Source: Clostridia bacterium
Lineage (GTDB): Bacteria > Bacillota > Clostridia > Lachnospirales > Anaerotignaceae
Length of the DNA: 64,000 nucleotides
Direction: 5' to 3'
NCBI GenBank assembly: GCA_910575055.1
Contig: CAJTDC010000007.1
Location: 1 to 64,000 of the forward strand
The translations under genes and the position numbers were made by a program. This document shows positions 1 to 9,482 of the stretch, piece after piece. Each line of letters starts with the position of its first letter. The stretch's first letter is position 1. The notes below the pieces were generated by a model. The model was not told where the DNA came from. It saw nothing but the letters and a program-made list of their open reading frames with translations, and made no database searches.

Positions 1-588
1 GTAAGAAAATATAAATTAGTATATGTTTTTATAATTTCTGTAATTATACAATATATTTATTTAAAATATATTTATATTCCATATGATGACAGATTTTTTA
101 TGACCTATTTTGTTTATTTTATATTAGGTTGTATTATGGCAGAAAATTTAGAAATTTTTAAAAATAAAATACAAAAATATAATATTTTAATTTATATTTT
201 TTTTATTTTTTTTGCATATTGGCATATTACACATTCTTATAGTTCCAATATAGAAGGAATTGTTTATAAAAATTGGAGAATTTTTACTTGTCTATTTTCT
301 GTCAGTGCGATATTTGCATTTTATCATATTTCATATGCCATTACACAGAAAGCTCCCAAATGGCTTTTCTCTATTTTTAAAGCAGTTGATGAAAGTAGTT
401 TTTATATTTTTTTAGGTCATTGTTATGTATTATATTCTTGTAATGAACATTGGTTTAAAGTAGGGGTACATCCTATATTTCGTAAGTTTTTACTAAACTC
501 TGTTATTGTGTTTTTTGTTTCTTTTTTTGTATCATTTCTATATGTTTTATGTAAAAAGAAATGGTATTCCATATATAAAAAAGTATGA
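1..588 (+). CDS. Acyltransferase-3 family membrane protein (5' end outside window)
   Basis: The frame is open from base 1 to the stop at 586-588, so the gene enters from the left. What is visible is about 195 residues with several hydrophobic segments and few charges between them. The motif ESSFYIFLGHCYVLY near the end resembles the last conserved helix of acyltransferase-3 (OafA/WecH-type) proteins, which transfer acyl groups to cell-envelope sugars at the membrane. That family call is inference from a short match plus topology; another polytopic membrane protein is possible. Base composition is extremely A+T-rich, like the genes that follow. Confidence 0.55.
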   Translation, partial: VRKYKLVYVFIISVIIQYIYLKYIYIPYDDRFFMTYFVYFILGCIMAENLEIFKNKIQKYNILIYIFFIFFAYWHITHSYSSNIEGIVYKNWRIFTCLFSVSAIFAFYHISYAITQKAPKWLFSIFKAVDESSFYIFLGHCYVLYSCNEHWFKVGVHPIFRKFLLNSVIVFFVSFFVSFLYVLCKKKWYSIYKKV

Positions 589-636
589 TATAATGAAATG
601 TAATAAGTCCACAAAAGGATTTTAGGAGGGGTTTTT

Positions 637-2451
637 TTGTCAAAAAACAGAGTAAAAATTATTATTGATGATAAGCCATTTACACTAGTAGGAGAAGAAA
701 CAGAAGAACATATTAAACAAGTGGCTGATTATATCAATGTTAAAATACAAGAAGTAAAAGGATTGAGTCCTCATATAGCTGCTGATGTTAGAATGACTCA
801 TGTTTTAACATCAATTAATGTTGCAGATGATTTTTTTAAAGAAAGAGAAAAAAATGCTATACTAACAAAGCAATTAGCAGATACAGAACGTAAAAGAGCA
901 TTAGAAGAAACAAGAAATAAGCAAATGAAAGAATTGAAAAAACTTTTAGAAGCAGCAAGAAATGCTATTGTAGAAAATCAAAACAAATTGAAACAAAAAG
1001 AAAATTTATTGTTAGAAGAAAAACAAAAATATCAGACTGTTTCTGAAGAATTGAAAAAAAATAAATTGGATTTTGAAACCTTAAAAAAAGAAAAGCAACA
1101 AGTAGAAGAAAAGTGGAAGCAAAGTGAAAATACATTAGAACAAAAAAAAGTACAATTTGATAAACTGAAAGCAGAACAAAATCAATTATCAGAAATAAAA
1201 GAAAGATTAAAACAATGTGAGCAAGCACTGGAAAATACAAGGCAACAATGGAGTGACAGTAAAGAAAAATTAAAAGAAGTAGAAGAACAAAAAAATACAT
1301 ATCAAAAGCAGCTAGAATTAGCAAATAACAAATTAAATGAACAAAGTCATATTACAGTATGGGAAGAAAAAGAAAGACAATATGAACAAGAATTAGATAG
1401 TTTAATATTACTGTTGGAAAGCGAAAAAAAACAAACGCATCATTTGCAACAGCAAGTGCAAGAAACTTCTCAGTTAGAACAAAGAGAATTTGAAAGACAA
1501 ACTATTTGGGAGAAAAAAGAAAAAGAAGTTTCTTCTATTCTTCAAAATTTAACAGTAGAATTAGAACAAGAAAAAGTAAAATCAGAACAGTTACGAAAAG
1601 AATTGGAACAAAATCAACAAAAACAAACAGAACAAGAACAAAGTGAAAAAGATAAATTAAATACTATTTTATCACAACTAGAACAAGAAAAAGCAAAATC
1701 AGAGCAGTTACAAAAAGAATTAGAACAAAATCAACAAAAACAAACAGAACAAGAACAAAGCGAAAAAGATAAATTAAATATTATTGTAACACAACTAGAA
1801 CAAGAAAAAGCAAAATCAGAGCAGTTACAAAAAGAATTAGAACAAAATCAACAAAAACAAACAGAACAAGAAGAAAATGAAAAAGATAAATTACATACTG
1901 TTTTGACACAGTTAGAACAGGAAAAAGCAAAATCGGAACAATTACAAAAAGAATTAGAACAAAATCAACAAAAACAAAAATTACAATATGAACAACAACT
2001 TTATGATATTCGCTTACAATTAGAAGAACAAATAAAAAAATCACAAGATTTACAAAATAAATTAGAAAAAGAAAATCAAATAAATATAGATGAACAACAA
2101 AATCAATCCATTTGGGAAAATAAGCAAAAAGAATTTGAACATCAATTATTTGATTTGAATTTACAATTAGAACAGGAAAAGAAAAAATCACAACATTTAC
2201 AACAACAATTAACACAAAAAATAGAATTAGAGCAAAAACAAAAAGAATTTTCAGAATTGCAAAAACAATTAGACCAAAAAAATGAGCTTTCAGAATTACA
2301 ACAATTACAAATAAAACTAGAAGAACAAACAAAATTAACAGAAGAATTAAAACAAAAATTGAAAGAACAGGAAAAAAGAAATATGGAAGAAAATAGACGT
2401 TATAATTACAACAGAAAAAATAGAAATCAAATGAAAGCACATAGAAAGTAA
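637..2451 (+). CDS. zapA: ZapA-domain protein with very long repetitive coiled coil
   Basis: A TTG start is preceded by AGGAGGG at 624-630. Residues 1 to about 75 match ZapA: the opening SKNRVKIIIDDKPFTLVG and a segment ending NVADDFFKERE. ZapA binds and bundles FtsZ at the division septum. ZapA proteins are normally about 90-130 residues; here roughly 530 more residues follow, almost entirely Glu, Gln, Lys and Leu in heptad-like coiled coil, with a 39-residue unit repeated in the middle. No membrane segment or signal peptide is seen. The next gene is a U32 peptidase-family gene, a neighbourhood common for clostridial zapA. The ZapA domain is firmly recognised; the role of the tail is unknown. 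Confidence 0.85.
   Translation: MSKNRVKIIIDDKPFTLVGEETEEHIKQVADYINVKIQEVKGLSPHIAADVRMTHVLTSINVADDFFKEREKNAILTKQLADTERKRALEETRNKQMKELKKLLEAARNAIVENQNKLKQKENLLLEEKQKYQTVSEELKKNKLDFETLKKEKQQVEEKWKQSENTLEQKKVQFDKLKAEQNQLSEIKERLKQCEQALENTRQQWSDSKEKLKEVEEQKNTYQKQLELANNKLNEQSHITVWEEKERQYEQELDSLILLLESEKKQTHHLQQQVQETSQLEQREFERQTIWEKKEKEVSSILQNLTVELEQEKVKSEQLRKELEQNQQKQTEQEQSEKDKLNTILSQLEQEKAKSEQLQKELEQNQQKQTEQEQSEKDKLNIIVTQLEQEKAKSEQLQKELEQNQQKQTEQEENEKDKLHTVLTQLEQEKAKSEQLQKELEQNQQKQKLQYEQQLYDIRLQLEEQIKKSQDLQNKLEKENQINIDEQQNQSIWENKQKEFEHQLFDLNLQLEQEKKKSQHLQQQLTQKIELEQKQKEFSELQKQLDQKNELSELQQLQIKLEEQTKLTEELKQKLKEQEKRNMEENRRYNYNRKNRNQMKAHRK
1561..1980 (+). repeat. Tandem in-frame 117-bp repeats in the coiled coil
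   Basis: Units start at 1561, 1678, 1795 and 1912, the last one degrading after about 70 bp. Each encodes 39 residues beginning LEQEKAKSEQLQKELEQNQ. The period is a multiple of three, so copy-number change keeps the reading frame. Confidence 0.9.
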
Positions 2452-2473
2452 AGCATTTGGAAAGGAGCACACT

Positions 2474-4900
2474 ATGCAAAAAGAAATGTTACCAGAATTA
2501 TTATCACCAGCAGGCTCTATAGAAAGTGTTTATGCAGCAGTAAATAATGGTTGTGATGCTATATATATAGGAGGAAAATATTTTAGTGCAAGACAATATG
2601 CTAATAATTTTTCTATAGAAGAATTAGAAAAAGCTTGTGATTATTGCCATTTAAGAGGAGTAAAAGTATATGTAACTGTAAACACACTATATAAACAAAG
2701 AGAAATATTATCTTTTTTAAATTATATTAAACAGCTTTATGAAATGGGCGTAGATGCACTTATAATACAAGACATTGGTGCAGCAGAAGTGATTAAAAAA
2801 TATTTTAAGAATATGCCTTTACACGCAAGTACACAACTAACAACAAACAATTTAAAAGATGTCAATTTTTTATATCAACAAGGATTTTCTAAAATTGTAT
2901 TAAGCAGAGAATTATCATTACAAGAAGTAAAATATATTGCAGAAAATACAGAAGCAGATATTGAAGTTTTTGTTCATGGGGCATTATGTGTTTGTTATTC
3001 TGGTCAGTGTATTATGAGTAGTATATTAGGAGGGCGTAGTGGTAATCGTGGAAGATGTGCACAGACTTGCCGACTACCTTATACTTTATATAAACAATAT
3101 GACAAAATAAAGGAAGGACATCTTCTTTCTCCAAAAGATATACAAACAATTACAATATTACCTCAACTGATTGAAAGTGGTGTATCTTCTCTTAAAATAG
3201 AAGGACGTATGAAAAACCCAGAGTATGTAGCTGGTGTGACACAAATTTATAGAAAGTATTTAGATTTGTATGCAAATTCTCCAGAAGATTATGAAGTAGA
3301 TAATAAAGATATTAAAATATTGACACAACTTTTTAATCGTGGCGGTTTTACAGAAGGATATTATAATACAAATGCAGGCAGTGATATGATGAGCATTGAA
3401 CGTCCTAAAACGTGGGGATTAAAAACGGGATTTGTAGATAGTTATAATGAAAAAGTAGGTAGAGTAACTATTAGAACAAGAGAACCTCTTGTAGCTGGTG
3501 ATGGCATTGAAATCTGGACACAAAAAGAGCCTCATATAGGAAGTAACATTTCTCGTGCTTCTAAAGCAGGAGAATTTATTAGCTTAAAAATAGAAGGTAA
3601 TATTTCTAAAAATGATGTAGTATATAAAACACATGATAAAGCATTGGAAGATACTTTAAAAAAAACGTGGGAAAAAGATACTAGAAAGTTACCTATATAT
3701 GGCAAATTGAAAGCAAAAAAGGGGTTGCCTTTATGCTATCAAATTTGGGATAATAAAGGGAATGTAATATATAAAGAGGGAGATATAGTAGAAGTAGCAC
3801 AAAAACAAGCCCTTTCTATAGAAAAACTAAAACAACAAGCTATGAAAACAGGTGCCACTCCTTTTTATATAGAATGTTTAGAAATAGAAGCAGATGACCA
3901 TATTTATATCAGTATTAGTAGTATCAATGAAATTCGTAGAGCAGCTACAGATGCTTTACAAAGTGCTATACTGAAAAAATCAAAGAGAAAAGCATTGGAA
4001 TTTCAAAAAGAAAAAAGAAAGCAAATGCCTATCATAAAAACAAAAAAATTAAATGTACTTGTTAACACAATAGAACAGTTTGATATAGTGAGTAATGATA
4101 GGCGTGTTCATATTATATATTGTGAATTAACAGAGGATTTTAAAAAAAATTATAGTAAATACATTGAAAAATGTCATAAAAATAATATAAAATTGTATGC
4201 AGCATTGCCAAGAATTGAAAGAAAACAATCAGAGCAATTATATGCAGAAGCCATACAATTACTAAAACAAAGTAATATTGATGGCTTTTTAGTAAGGTCG
4301 TCAGGACAGTTTTTTGATATTGCCAATACTGATAAAAAAATTACAATAGATTATACTATGAATGTGTTAAATGGAGAAAGTATTGATTTTTGGCAGCAAA
4401 AAGGCGCAGATACTGTTTGTCTTTCTTTAGAAAACAATTTACAAGAAATTAACGCTATGGCAAATAAACAATGTGAAATGGTAGTATATGGTTATTTACC
4501 TCTTATGGTAACACAGCAGTGTCCTATAGGAAACTATACAGGGGGAAAAACAAATGGTATTTATTGTTCTGAAAAAGACAATGACAGTTTATATTTTTTG
4601 AAAGATAGAAAAGGTATGAAATTTCCTTTAATGACTGACTGTAAACAATGTATTTGTACTATATTAAATGGAAAACCTTTATTTACATTAAAATTTTATG
4701 ACGAAATATTAGAAAGTGCTACAGGAACTGTTCGCTTAATATTTACAAAAGAAGGAGCAAAAAGAACACAAAGAATATTAAATGCTTATGCAGAAATGAC
4801 AGAAGATTGTACAATACAAAGTGGTGAAACAAGAATTTTATTACACGAAATGAATGAGAAAGGAAGCACAAAAGGTCATTATTTTAGAGGCGTGGAATAA
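2474..4900 (+). CDS. Peptidase U32 family protein (with DUF3656-like C-terminal part)
   Basis: 808 residues, ATG start with AAAGGAG eight bases upstream. The N-terminal 300 residues carry the U32 hallmarks: PELLSPAGSIESVYAAV at the start, then FVHGALCVCYSGQC and GGRSGNRGRCAQTCRLPY with the conserved cysteines, and a later SLKIEGRMKNPEYVA. The long form with a C-terminal extension resembles RlhA/YhbU-type proteins; RlhA is needed for hydroxylation of a 23S rRNA cytidine, and proteolysis is unproven for most of the family. The extension has further cysteine motifs (QQCPIGNY, MTDCKQCICT). It follows the ZapA-type gene by 22 bp, so probably one operon. Exact substrate is not determinable here. 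Confidence 0.85.
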   Translation: MQKEMLPELLSPAGSIESVYAAVNNGCDAIYIGGKYFSARQYANNFSIEELEKACDYCHLRGVKVYVTVNTLYKQREILSFLNYIKQLYEMGVDALIIQDIGAAEVIKKYFKNMPLHASTQLTTNNLKDVNFLYQQGFSKIVLSRELSLQEVKYIAENTEADIEVFVHGALCVCYSGQCIMSSILGGRSGNRGRCAQTCRLPYTLYKQYDKIKEGHLLSPKDIQTITILPQLIESGVSSLKIEGRMKNPEYVAGVTQIYRKYLDLYANSPEDYEVDNKDIKILTQLFNRGGFTEGYYNTNAGSDMMSIERPKTWGLKTGFVDSYNEKVGRVTIRTREPLVAGDGIEIWTQKEPHIGSNISRASKAGEFISLKIEGNISKNDVVYKTHDKALEDTLKKTWEKDTRKLPIYGKLKAKKGLPLCYQIWDNKGNVIYKEGDIVEVAQKQALSIEKLKQQAMKTGATPFYIECLEIEADDHIYISISSINEIRRAATDALQSAILKKSKRKALEFQKEKRKQMPIIKTKKLNVLVNTIEQFDIVSNDRRVHIIYCELTEDFKKNYSKYIEKCHKNNIKLYAALPRIERKQSEQLYAEAIQLLKQSNIDGFLVRSSGQFFDIANTDKKITIDYTMNVLNGESIDFWQQKGADTVCLSLENNLQEINAMANKQCEMVVYGYLPLMVTQQCPIGNYTGGKTNGIYCSEKDNDSLYFLKDRKGMKFPLMTDCKQCICTILNGKPLFTLKFYDEILESATGTVRLIFTKEGAKRTQRILNAYAEMTEDCTIQSGETRILLHEMNEKGSTKGHYFRGVE

Positions 4901-4919
4901 ATGATAAAAGAGGGATTAT

Positions 4920-6314
4920 ATGTTTGACTTAATCATACTATTTAGCAGATATTTATTTTTATTCTATATCGTACTATTTTTATGGCAGGCAATTGTATAT
5001 ATTGCTTACGAGCAGGGCGGCTATTTGGGAAGTCCTTCTCATGCTATTTCAATACAAAAGGGCTTAATTATATGGCTTCACGTAACAGCATTTTTGATAT
5101 TATCCTATGAACCAGGAGCATTTTTTTTCAATTTTAAAACGCTAGGTGTTGCATTAGCAGGATTAATTTTTTTGTTACTTTCTATGATGCTTTTAGATAA
5201 GTTTTATTATGAAGGTTGTCCTTTAATATGGACAGGTATGTTATTTTTATTAGATATTAGTTTAATTATGCTGCAAAGATTGAAACCTGCTCTTGCTATA
5301 AGGCAATTAGTGTGGATGACATTAGGCATTGTCATTATGTTATTTATTCCATTTATATTACGATTAATACCCAGATTTGAAGTATTTGAATATGTTTATA
5401 TTATTGTGGCATATGCTTTGATATTGAGTACATTGCTTTTTGGCACATCAAAATATGGTTCTGTGAATTGGTTAAAAATAGGTTTTGTTACATTTCAGCC
5501 TTCTGAAATTGTTAAGTTTTTGTTTATATTTTATTTAGCAAGTGTTTTTCGAAAAAGAGTAGAACTTAAAGAACTATTGATAACAGGTACATTAAGTGCG
5601 GGTATTGTATTTTTATTAGTGTTACAGAAAGACTTAGGAAGTGCATTAATATTTTTTATGACATATATGGTAATGCTTTATATTTCTACATCAAATGAAA
5701 TATTATTTTTTGCAGGTATGGGAGCAGCAAGTGCTGCCGCTACATTAGCATATCATTTGTTTTCTCATGTAAGAGTAAGAGTAGCAGCTTGGAAAAATCC
5801 TTGGGCGGATATTGATGGAGGAGGATATCAAATTGTAAATTCTCTTTTTGCTATTACAACTTGGGGGCTTTTGGGCAGTGGTTTAACAAAAGGTATGCCT
5901 AATAGTATTCCTGTAGTAGAAAGTGATTTTATATTTGCAGCAATTTGTGAAGAAATGGGTACATTGTTTGGTATGGGTATTGTTTGCCTTTATATTATGC
6001 TATTTTTTAGAGGAATATTAGTTGTAATACGTTGTCAAAGAAGATATTATAGCCTTTTAGCAGCAGGTGTTACAACAATGTTTGCTTTTCAGGCATTTTT
6101 AATTATTGGTGGCGTCATTAAGCTAATTCCTTTAACTGGTGTAACATTGCCTTTTGTGAGTTATGGAGGAAGTTCTGTATTAGTAAGTATTATGATGATA
6201 GGTTTACTACAATGGGTAAATGTTTATTGTGAACAGCACGAATTAGGTTATCAAGACAGCTTACAACAAAAATCATCAACAACAAAATGGGACGGTGACG
6301 GCTTCCGTGAATAA
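4920..6314 (+). CDS. FtsW/RodA/SpoVE family peptidoglycan polymerase
   Basis: 464 residues with many hydrophobic segments. Family motifs include FQPSEIVKFLFIFYLA, LQKDLGSALIFF, ESDFIFAAICEEMG and VTLPFVSYGGSS. These SEDS proteins polymerise lipid II into glycan strands with a partner class B PBP. The protein has an extra hydrophobic N-terminal region of roughly 140 residues before the SEDS core, making it longer than FtsW or RodA proper. The reading frame overlaps the next gene, a class B-like PBP, by about 20 bp, so the two are translationally coupled. Whether it serves division, elongation or sporulation cannot be read from sequence. Confidence 0.9.
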   Translation: MFDLIILFSRYLFLFYIVLFLWQAIVYIAYEQGGYLGSPSHAISIQKGLIIWLHVTAFLILSYEPGAFFFNFKTLGVALAGLIFLLLSMMLLDKFYYEGCPLIWTGMLFLLDISLIMLQRLKPALAIRQLVWMTLGIVIMLFIPFILRLIPRFEVFEYVYIIVAYALILSTLLFGTSKYGSVNWLKIGFVTFQPSEIVKFLFIFYLASVFRKRVELKELLITGTLSAGIVFLLVLQKDLGSALIFFMTYMVMLYISTSNEILFFAGMGAASAAATLAYHLFSHVRVRVAAWKNPWADIDGGGYQIVNSLFAITTWGLLGSGLTKGMPNSIPVVESDFIFAAICEEMGTLFGMGIVCLYIMLFFRGILVVIRCQRRYYSLLAAGVTTMFAFQAFLIIGGVIKLIPLTGVTLPFVSYGGSSVLVSIMMIGLLQWVNVYCEQHELGYQDSLQQKSSTTKWDGDGFRE

Positions 6315-7707
6315 TATGAAAAGAAGTGCACAAAGAATATTTTGGCTGATTACACTTATATTCTTTTTGATATTAGTGGCTATGGCAAAATTAGTATTTA
6401 TGGATAGACAGGAGATTTCATCTAGTGCTTATAATCCTAGAATAAATTATGTAGATAATTCTGTAAAAAGAGGAAATATAAGAGATAGTAATGGTGACAT
6501 ACTAGCTGAAAGTATTGAAAATGCAGATGGTAGTTATACAAGAAATTATAACCGTTCTCGTATGGCAGCACATATTACAGGATACAGTAGTAAAGGAAAA
6601 ACAGGTGTAGAAGCCGCAGAAAATTTTGAACTACAAAAAGTTCATAATGAAGTACTACAAAGAATAAATAACATAATAAAGAAAGAACCAGTACAGGGAA
6701 ATGATGTTGTTTTAACAGTAGATATGGATATACAATCCATTGCAGGAAATATATTAGGAAATAAAAAAGGTGCTATAGTAGTAATGGAGCCTTCTACTGG
6801 AAGAATATTAGCTTTACAGGCTTATCCGGATTTTGACCCTAATACGGTAGCACAAAACTGGGAATTTTTAAAAGATGATGAAGATAGTTCTCTTGTCAAT
6901 AGAGCAACACAAGGTTTATATCCTCCAGGTTCTACATTTAAAGTGATTACAGCTTTGGCAGCATTACAATATTATAATGATTGGAAAGATTTTACTTACG
7001 AATGTACTGGAGAGGCTGTTTTTGAAAATAAAGTAATACATTGCTATAATAATAGAGTACACGGTACAGTGGATATGAAAAAAGCAATTGCTACTTCTTG
7101 TAATTGTTATTTTGCAGAATTAGGAAAAAGAGTAGGAGCAGAAAATATTAGAAAAAAAGCAGAAGATTTTTATTTTAATGAAAATTATCCTTTTGTATTA
7201 GCACATAGCACAAGTCAAGTTGCTTTACAAAAAAAATCTGAAGAAAATGAAATTGTAGAAACTGCTATAGGACAAGGAAAAACACTTGCAACGCCATTAC
7301 ATATGGCAATGATAGCGTCAGCTATTGCAAATGATGGTATTATGATGAAACCTTATATTGTAGACCACATACAATATTATAATGGTGATATTTCTAAAAC
7401 AACTGTTCCAGAAAAATTAAAACAAATTATTTCTGTAGAAGAAGCTGACATTATTACAGATATGATGATTTCTTGCGTGGCAGAAGGCACAGGAACAGCA
7501 GCACAAATATATGGTGTAGATGTGGCAGGAAAAACAGGAACAGCAGAAAATGCTACAGGAAGTGACCATTCGTGGTTTATTGGTTTTGCACCTGCAAATG
7601 ACCCTAAAATTGCTGTTGCAGTTATGATTGAAAATGCAAATCAAGGAGGAAGTGCAACACCTATTGCTGGAAAAGTATTACAGGCAGCATTACAAAAATA
7701 TCAGTGA
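6295..7707 (+). CDS. Class B penicillin-binding protein (transpeptidase)
   Basis: 470 residues with one N-terminal membrane helix (about residues 14-32) and an extracytoplasmic transpeptidase domain. All three catalytic motifs are present: STFK with Ser213, SCN at 268-270 and KTG at 413-415 (VAGKTGTAENATG). It lacks the large N-terminal dimerisation domain of typical FtsI/PBP2 and resembles the compact PbpA type. The GTG at 6295 overlaps the SEDS gene; ATG at 6316 is an alternative start, since neither has a strong ribosome site. It cross-links peptidoglycan, with the upstream SEDS protein as likely partner. Confidence 0.9.
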   Translation: MTASVNNMKRSAQRIFWLITLIFFLILVAMAKLVFMDRQEISSSAYNPRINYVDNSVKRGNIRDSNGDILAESIENADGSYTRNYNRSRMAAHITGYSSKGKTGVEAAENFELQKVHNEVLQRINNIIKKEPVQGNDVVLTVDMDIQSIAGNILGNKKGAIVVMEPSTGRILALQAYPDFDPNTVAQNWEFLKDDEDSSLVNRATQGLYPPGSTFKVITALAALQYYNDWKDFTYECTGEAVFENKVIHCYNNRVHGTVDMKKAIATSCNCYFAELGKRVGAENIRKKAEDFYFNENYPFVLAHSTSQVALQKKSEENEIVETAIGQGKTLATPLHMAMIASAIANDGIMMKPYIVDHIQYYNGDISKTTVPEKLKQIISVEEADIITDMMISCVAEGTGTAAQIYGVDVAGKTGTAENATGSDHSWFIGFAPANDPKIAVAVMIENANQGGSATPIAGKVLQAALQKYQ

Positions 7708-7757
7708 CATATTTTGAAAAAAGTTGGATAAACTGATAGCTATAGAGGTGAGATACT

Positions 7758-8435
7758 GTGACTGGATTATTACAGGCTGCTTCTGCACCAGTTGCTATTG
7801 GTGCGGTTTATCTGTTTATACGAGATAAATACGAAAAAGAACCTTATAAAATGTTATTTTTGGGACTGTTATATGGCGTTTACAGTACATTTGTAATATG
7901 GGCTGTAGGGATTACGTTTGAAAGGTTTTTTCCTCATACAGAAACACCATTTTTTAATGCTTTTATTAGTTCTGCTGGTGTGGAAGAAGGCATTAAATTT
8001 TTATTTTTATATTTTTTAGTATTTAAAAATCCTAATTTTAATGAGCCTTTTGATGGTATTGTATATGGTGTTTTTATTGCATTAGGATTTGCTTGGTTAG
8101 AAAATATTATATATGTATTTCATAAAGAATTAGGTGGATATGAAACTGCTTTAGCAAGAGCAATTTTTTCTGTTCCAGGACACGGTTTATTTGGTCTAGA
8201 AATGGGATATTATTTAGCATTATCAAAATATTATCATAAAACAATTTATATGATAAAAACATTTGCTGTTCCTTATTTATTACACGGTGTATATAATTAC
8301 ATTTTATTTTTAGATAGAAAAATATTGTGGTTACCTTTTTTAATTTTTGTTTTATTTTTGTGGTATATTGGTTTAAAAAGAATGAAAATACTTTTAGAAT
8401 GTTCTCCTTTTAAAAATGTATTACATCAAAAATAA
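7758..8435 (+). CDS. PrsW-like intramembrane protease
   Basis: 225 residues, GTG start with GAGGTGAG just upstream. About seven hydrophobic segments carry the PrsW signature: paired glutamates E76-E77 in SSAGVEEGIKF, then GFAWLENIIYVF, and VPGHGLFGLEMGYYLA, which supplies the conserved histidine. PrsW cleaves anti-sigma factors such as RsiW in Bacillus and helps clostridia sense envelope stress; related CPBP-type proteases share the motif set. No anti-sigma target is encoded nearby, so the substrate is unknown. Confidence 0.85.
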   Translation: MTGLLQAASAPVAIGAVYLFIRDKYEKEPYKMLFLGLLYGVYSTFVIWAVGITFERFFPHTETPFFNAFISSAGVEEGIKFLFLYFLVFKNPNFNEPFDGIVYGVFIALGFAWLENIIYVFHKELGGYETALARAIFSVPGHGLFGLEMGYYLALSKYYHKTIYMIKTFAVPYLLHGVYNYILFLDRKILWLPFLIFVLFLWYIGLKRMKILLECSPFKNVLHQK

Positions 8436-8456
8436 TTATTTTTATTCAAAACTGAC

Positions 8457-8485
8457 TTGAAAAACACCACAATACAATGTATACT
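8457..8485 (+). promoter_or_regulatory. Sigma-A type promoter for the Nudix gene
   Basis: TTGAAA at 8457-8462 and TATACT at 8480-8485 are separated by exactly 17 bp. It lies 41 bp upstream of the Nudix start codon, after the end of the PrsW-like gene. Confidence 0.6.
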
Positions 8486-8525
8486 AAAAGCAAGTGAAAA
8501 ATAGAACAAAAGTGGAGGTAATGTT

Positions 8526-8990
8526 TTGGTAGAAGCAATTAGCTGTGGAGGCATTGTCATTTATCGATGGAAAATATTGCTTTTATATAAAAATCAAAAT
8601 GGAAAATATTTAGGTTGGGTATTACCAAAGGGCACAGTAGAACTAGGTGAAACTTATCGTCAAACAGCATTGCGAGAAGTGCAAGAAGAAACTGGAGCAA
8701 CAGGTAATATTATAAAATATGTTGGAAAAACACAATATAATTTTAAGGGAAATGAAGATTTTGTAAATAAAACAGTACATTGGTATTTAATGACAACAAA
8801 TTCTTTTTATTGCAAACCACAAAGTGAAGAATATTTTGCAGATGCTGGTTTTTATAAATTTCATGAAGCATATCATCTATTAAAATTTAATGATGAAAGA
8901 CAGATATTAAAAAAAGCATATTTTGAATATACAGAATTGAAAAAAAATAAAGAATTTATAAGAAAAAAGATGTTTAGAGGATATAAATAA
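8526..8990 (+). CDS. Nudix hydrolase
   Basis: 154 residues. TTG start chosen because GGAGGT at 8514-8519 is correctly spaced; the ATG at 8521 is in another frame. The Nudix box is complete: GTVELGETYRQTALREVQEE fits the GX5EX7REUXEEXGU pattern that binds the metal and the diphosphate. A conserved tryptophan-proline context (GWVLPKG) precedes it. Such proteins hydrolyse nucleoside diphosphates linked to another group; the DIPP/ADP-ribose-like architecture suggests a housecleaning role, but the substrate is not predictable. Confidence 0.9.
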   Translation: MVEAISCGGIVIYRWKILLLYKNQNGKYLGWVLPKGTVELGETYRQTALREVQEETGATGNIIKYVGKTQYNFKGNEDFVNKTVHWYLMTTNSFYCKPQSEEYFADAGFYKFHEAYHLLKFNDERQILKKAYFEYTELKKNKEFIRKKMFRGYK

Positions 8991-9037
8991 AGTATTTTAT
9001 AAAAGTAACATCTATTAAAATAAAGAAAGAAGGAATT

Positions 9038-9322
9038 ATGATGAAAAAGTATTTAGAAAACAACACCTCTTTAGAGGACATTAAAGAAGCCATTCGTGGT
9101 ATTCAAAAGAGAGAGGATAAAAGAGGGCTATATATTTTTATTGCTATTGTTACCGCAATATTAGTAGCAACATTAATTGCAGTTGTATATTTGCTTAAAA
9201 ATAAAATGAATGATGATGATTTTGACGAAGATTGGGATACTGATTGGGACGATTTTGATGAAGATGATTGTTGCTGTACAGATAAAGATGTAGATACTTC
9301 TGTAAAAGTGGAAAAACTTTAA
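9038..9322 (+). CDS. Small single-pass membrane protein with acidic, Cys-containing tail
   Basis: 94 residues (ATG at 9038 or 9041, AGAAGGA upstream). An N-terminal soluble stretch is followed by one membrane helix (about residues 31-53) and a tail very rich in Asp with a CCC triplet (DEDDCCCTD). The positive residues lie before the helix and the acidic ones after it. No family recognised. It is transcribed with the Nudix gene or alone and is followed at once by a good terminator. Confidence 0.75.
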   Translation: MMKKYLENNTSLEDIKEAIRGIQKREDKRGLYIFIAIVTAILVATLIAVVYLLKNKMNDDDFDEDWDTDWDDFDEDDCCCTDKDVDTSVKVEKL

Positions 9323-9345
9323 TACGAAATAAATATAAAAATGGT

Positions 9346-9373
9346 AAAAACAGGCAAAAAAGCCTGTTTTTAT
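9346..9373 (+). terminator. Rho-independent terminator
   Basis: AAAAACAGGC pairs with GCCTGTTTTT around a short A-rich loop and ends in T-rich sequence, directly after the small membrane protein gene. Confidence 0.85.
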
Positions 9374-9482
9374 TTTGGGAATTTTACATTGGTAGAAAAG
9401 AAATTTATAGATATACATTTTAAACAATGTTATAATTAAATAGTATAAGTCGAAAATTAGTAAATAGAAAGGGGAAAGCTAT

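Noticed and set aside
1561-1980. Direct repeats considered as a CRISPR array
   Set aside because: They are contiguous, in-frame 117-bp coding repeats without spacers. No CRISPR array or cas gene is seen anywhere in the window.
1781-2479. Long minus-strand open frame of 232 codons opposite the coiled-coil gene
   Set aside because: It is the mirror of Glu/Gln/Lys codons (giving Phe, Leu and Val), has no ribosome site and lies fully inside a well-supported gene.
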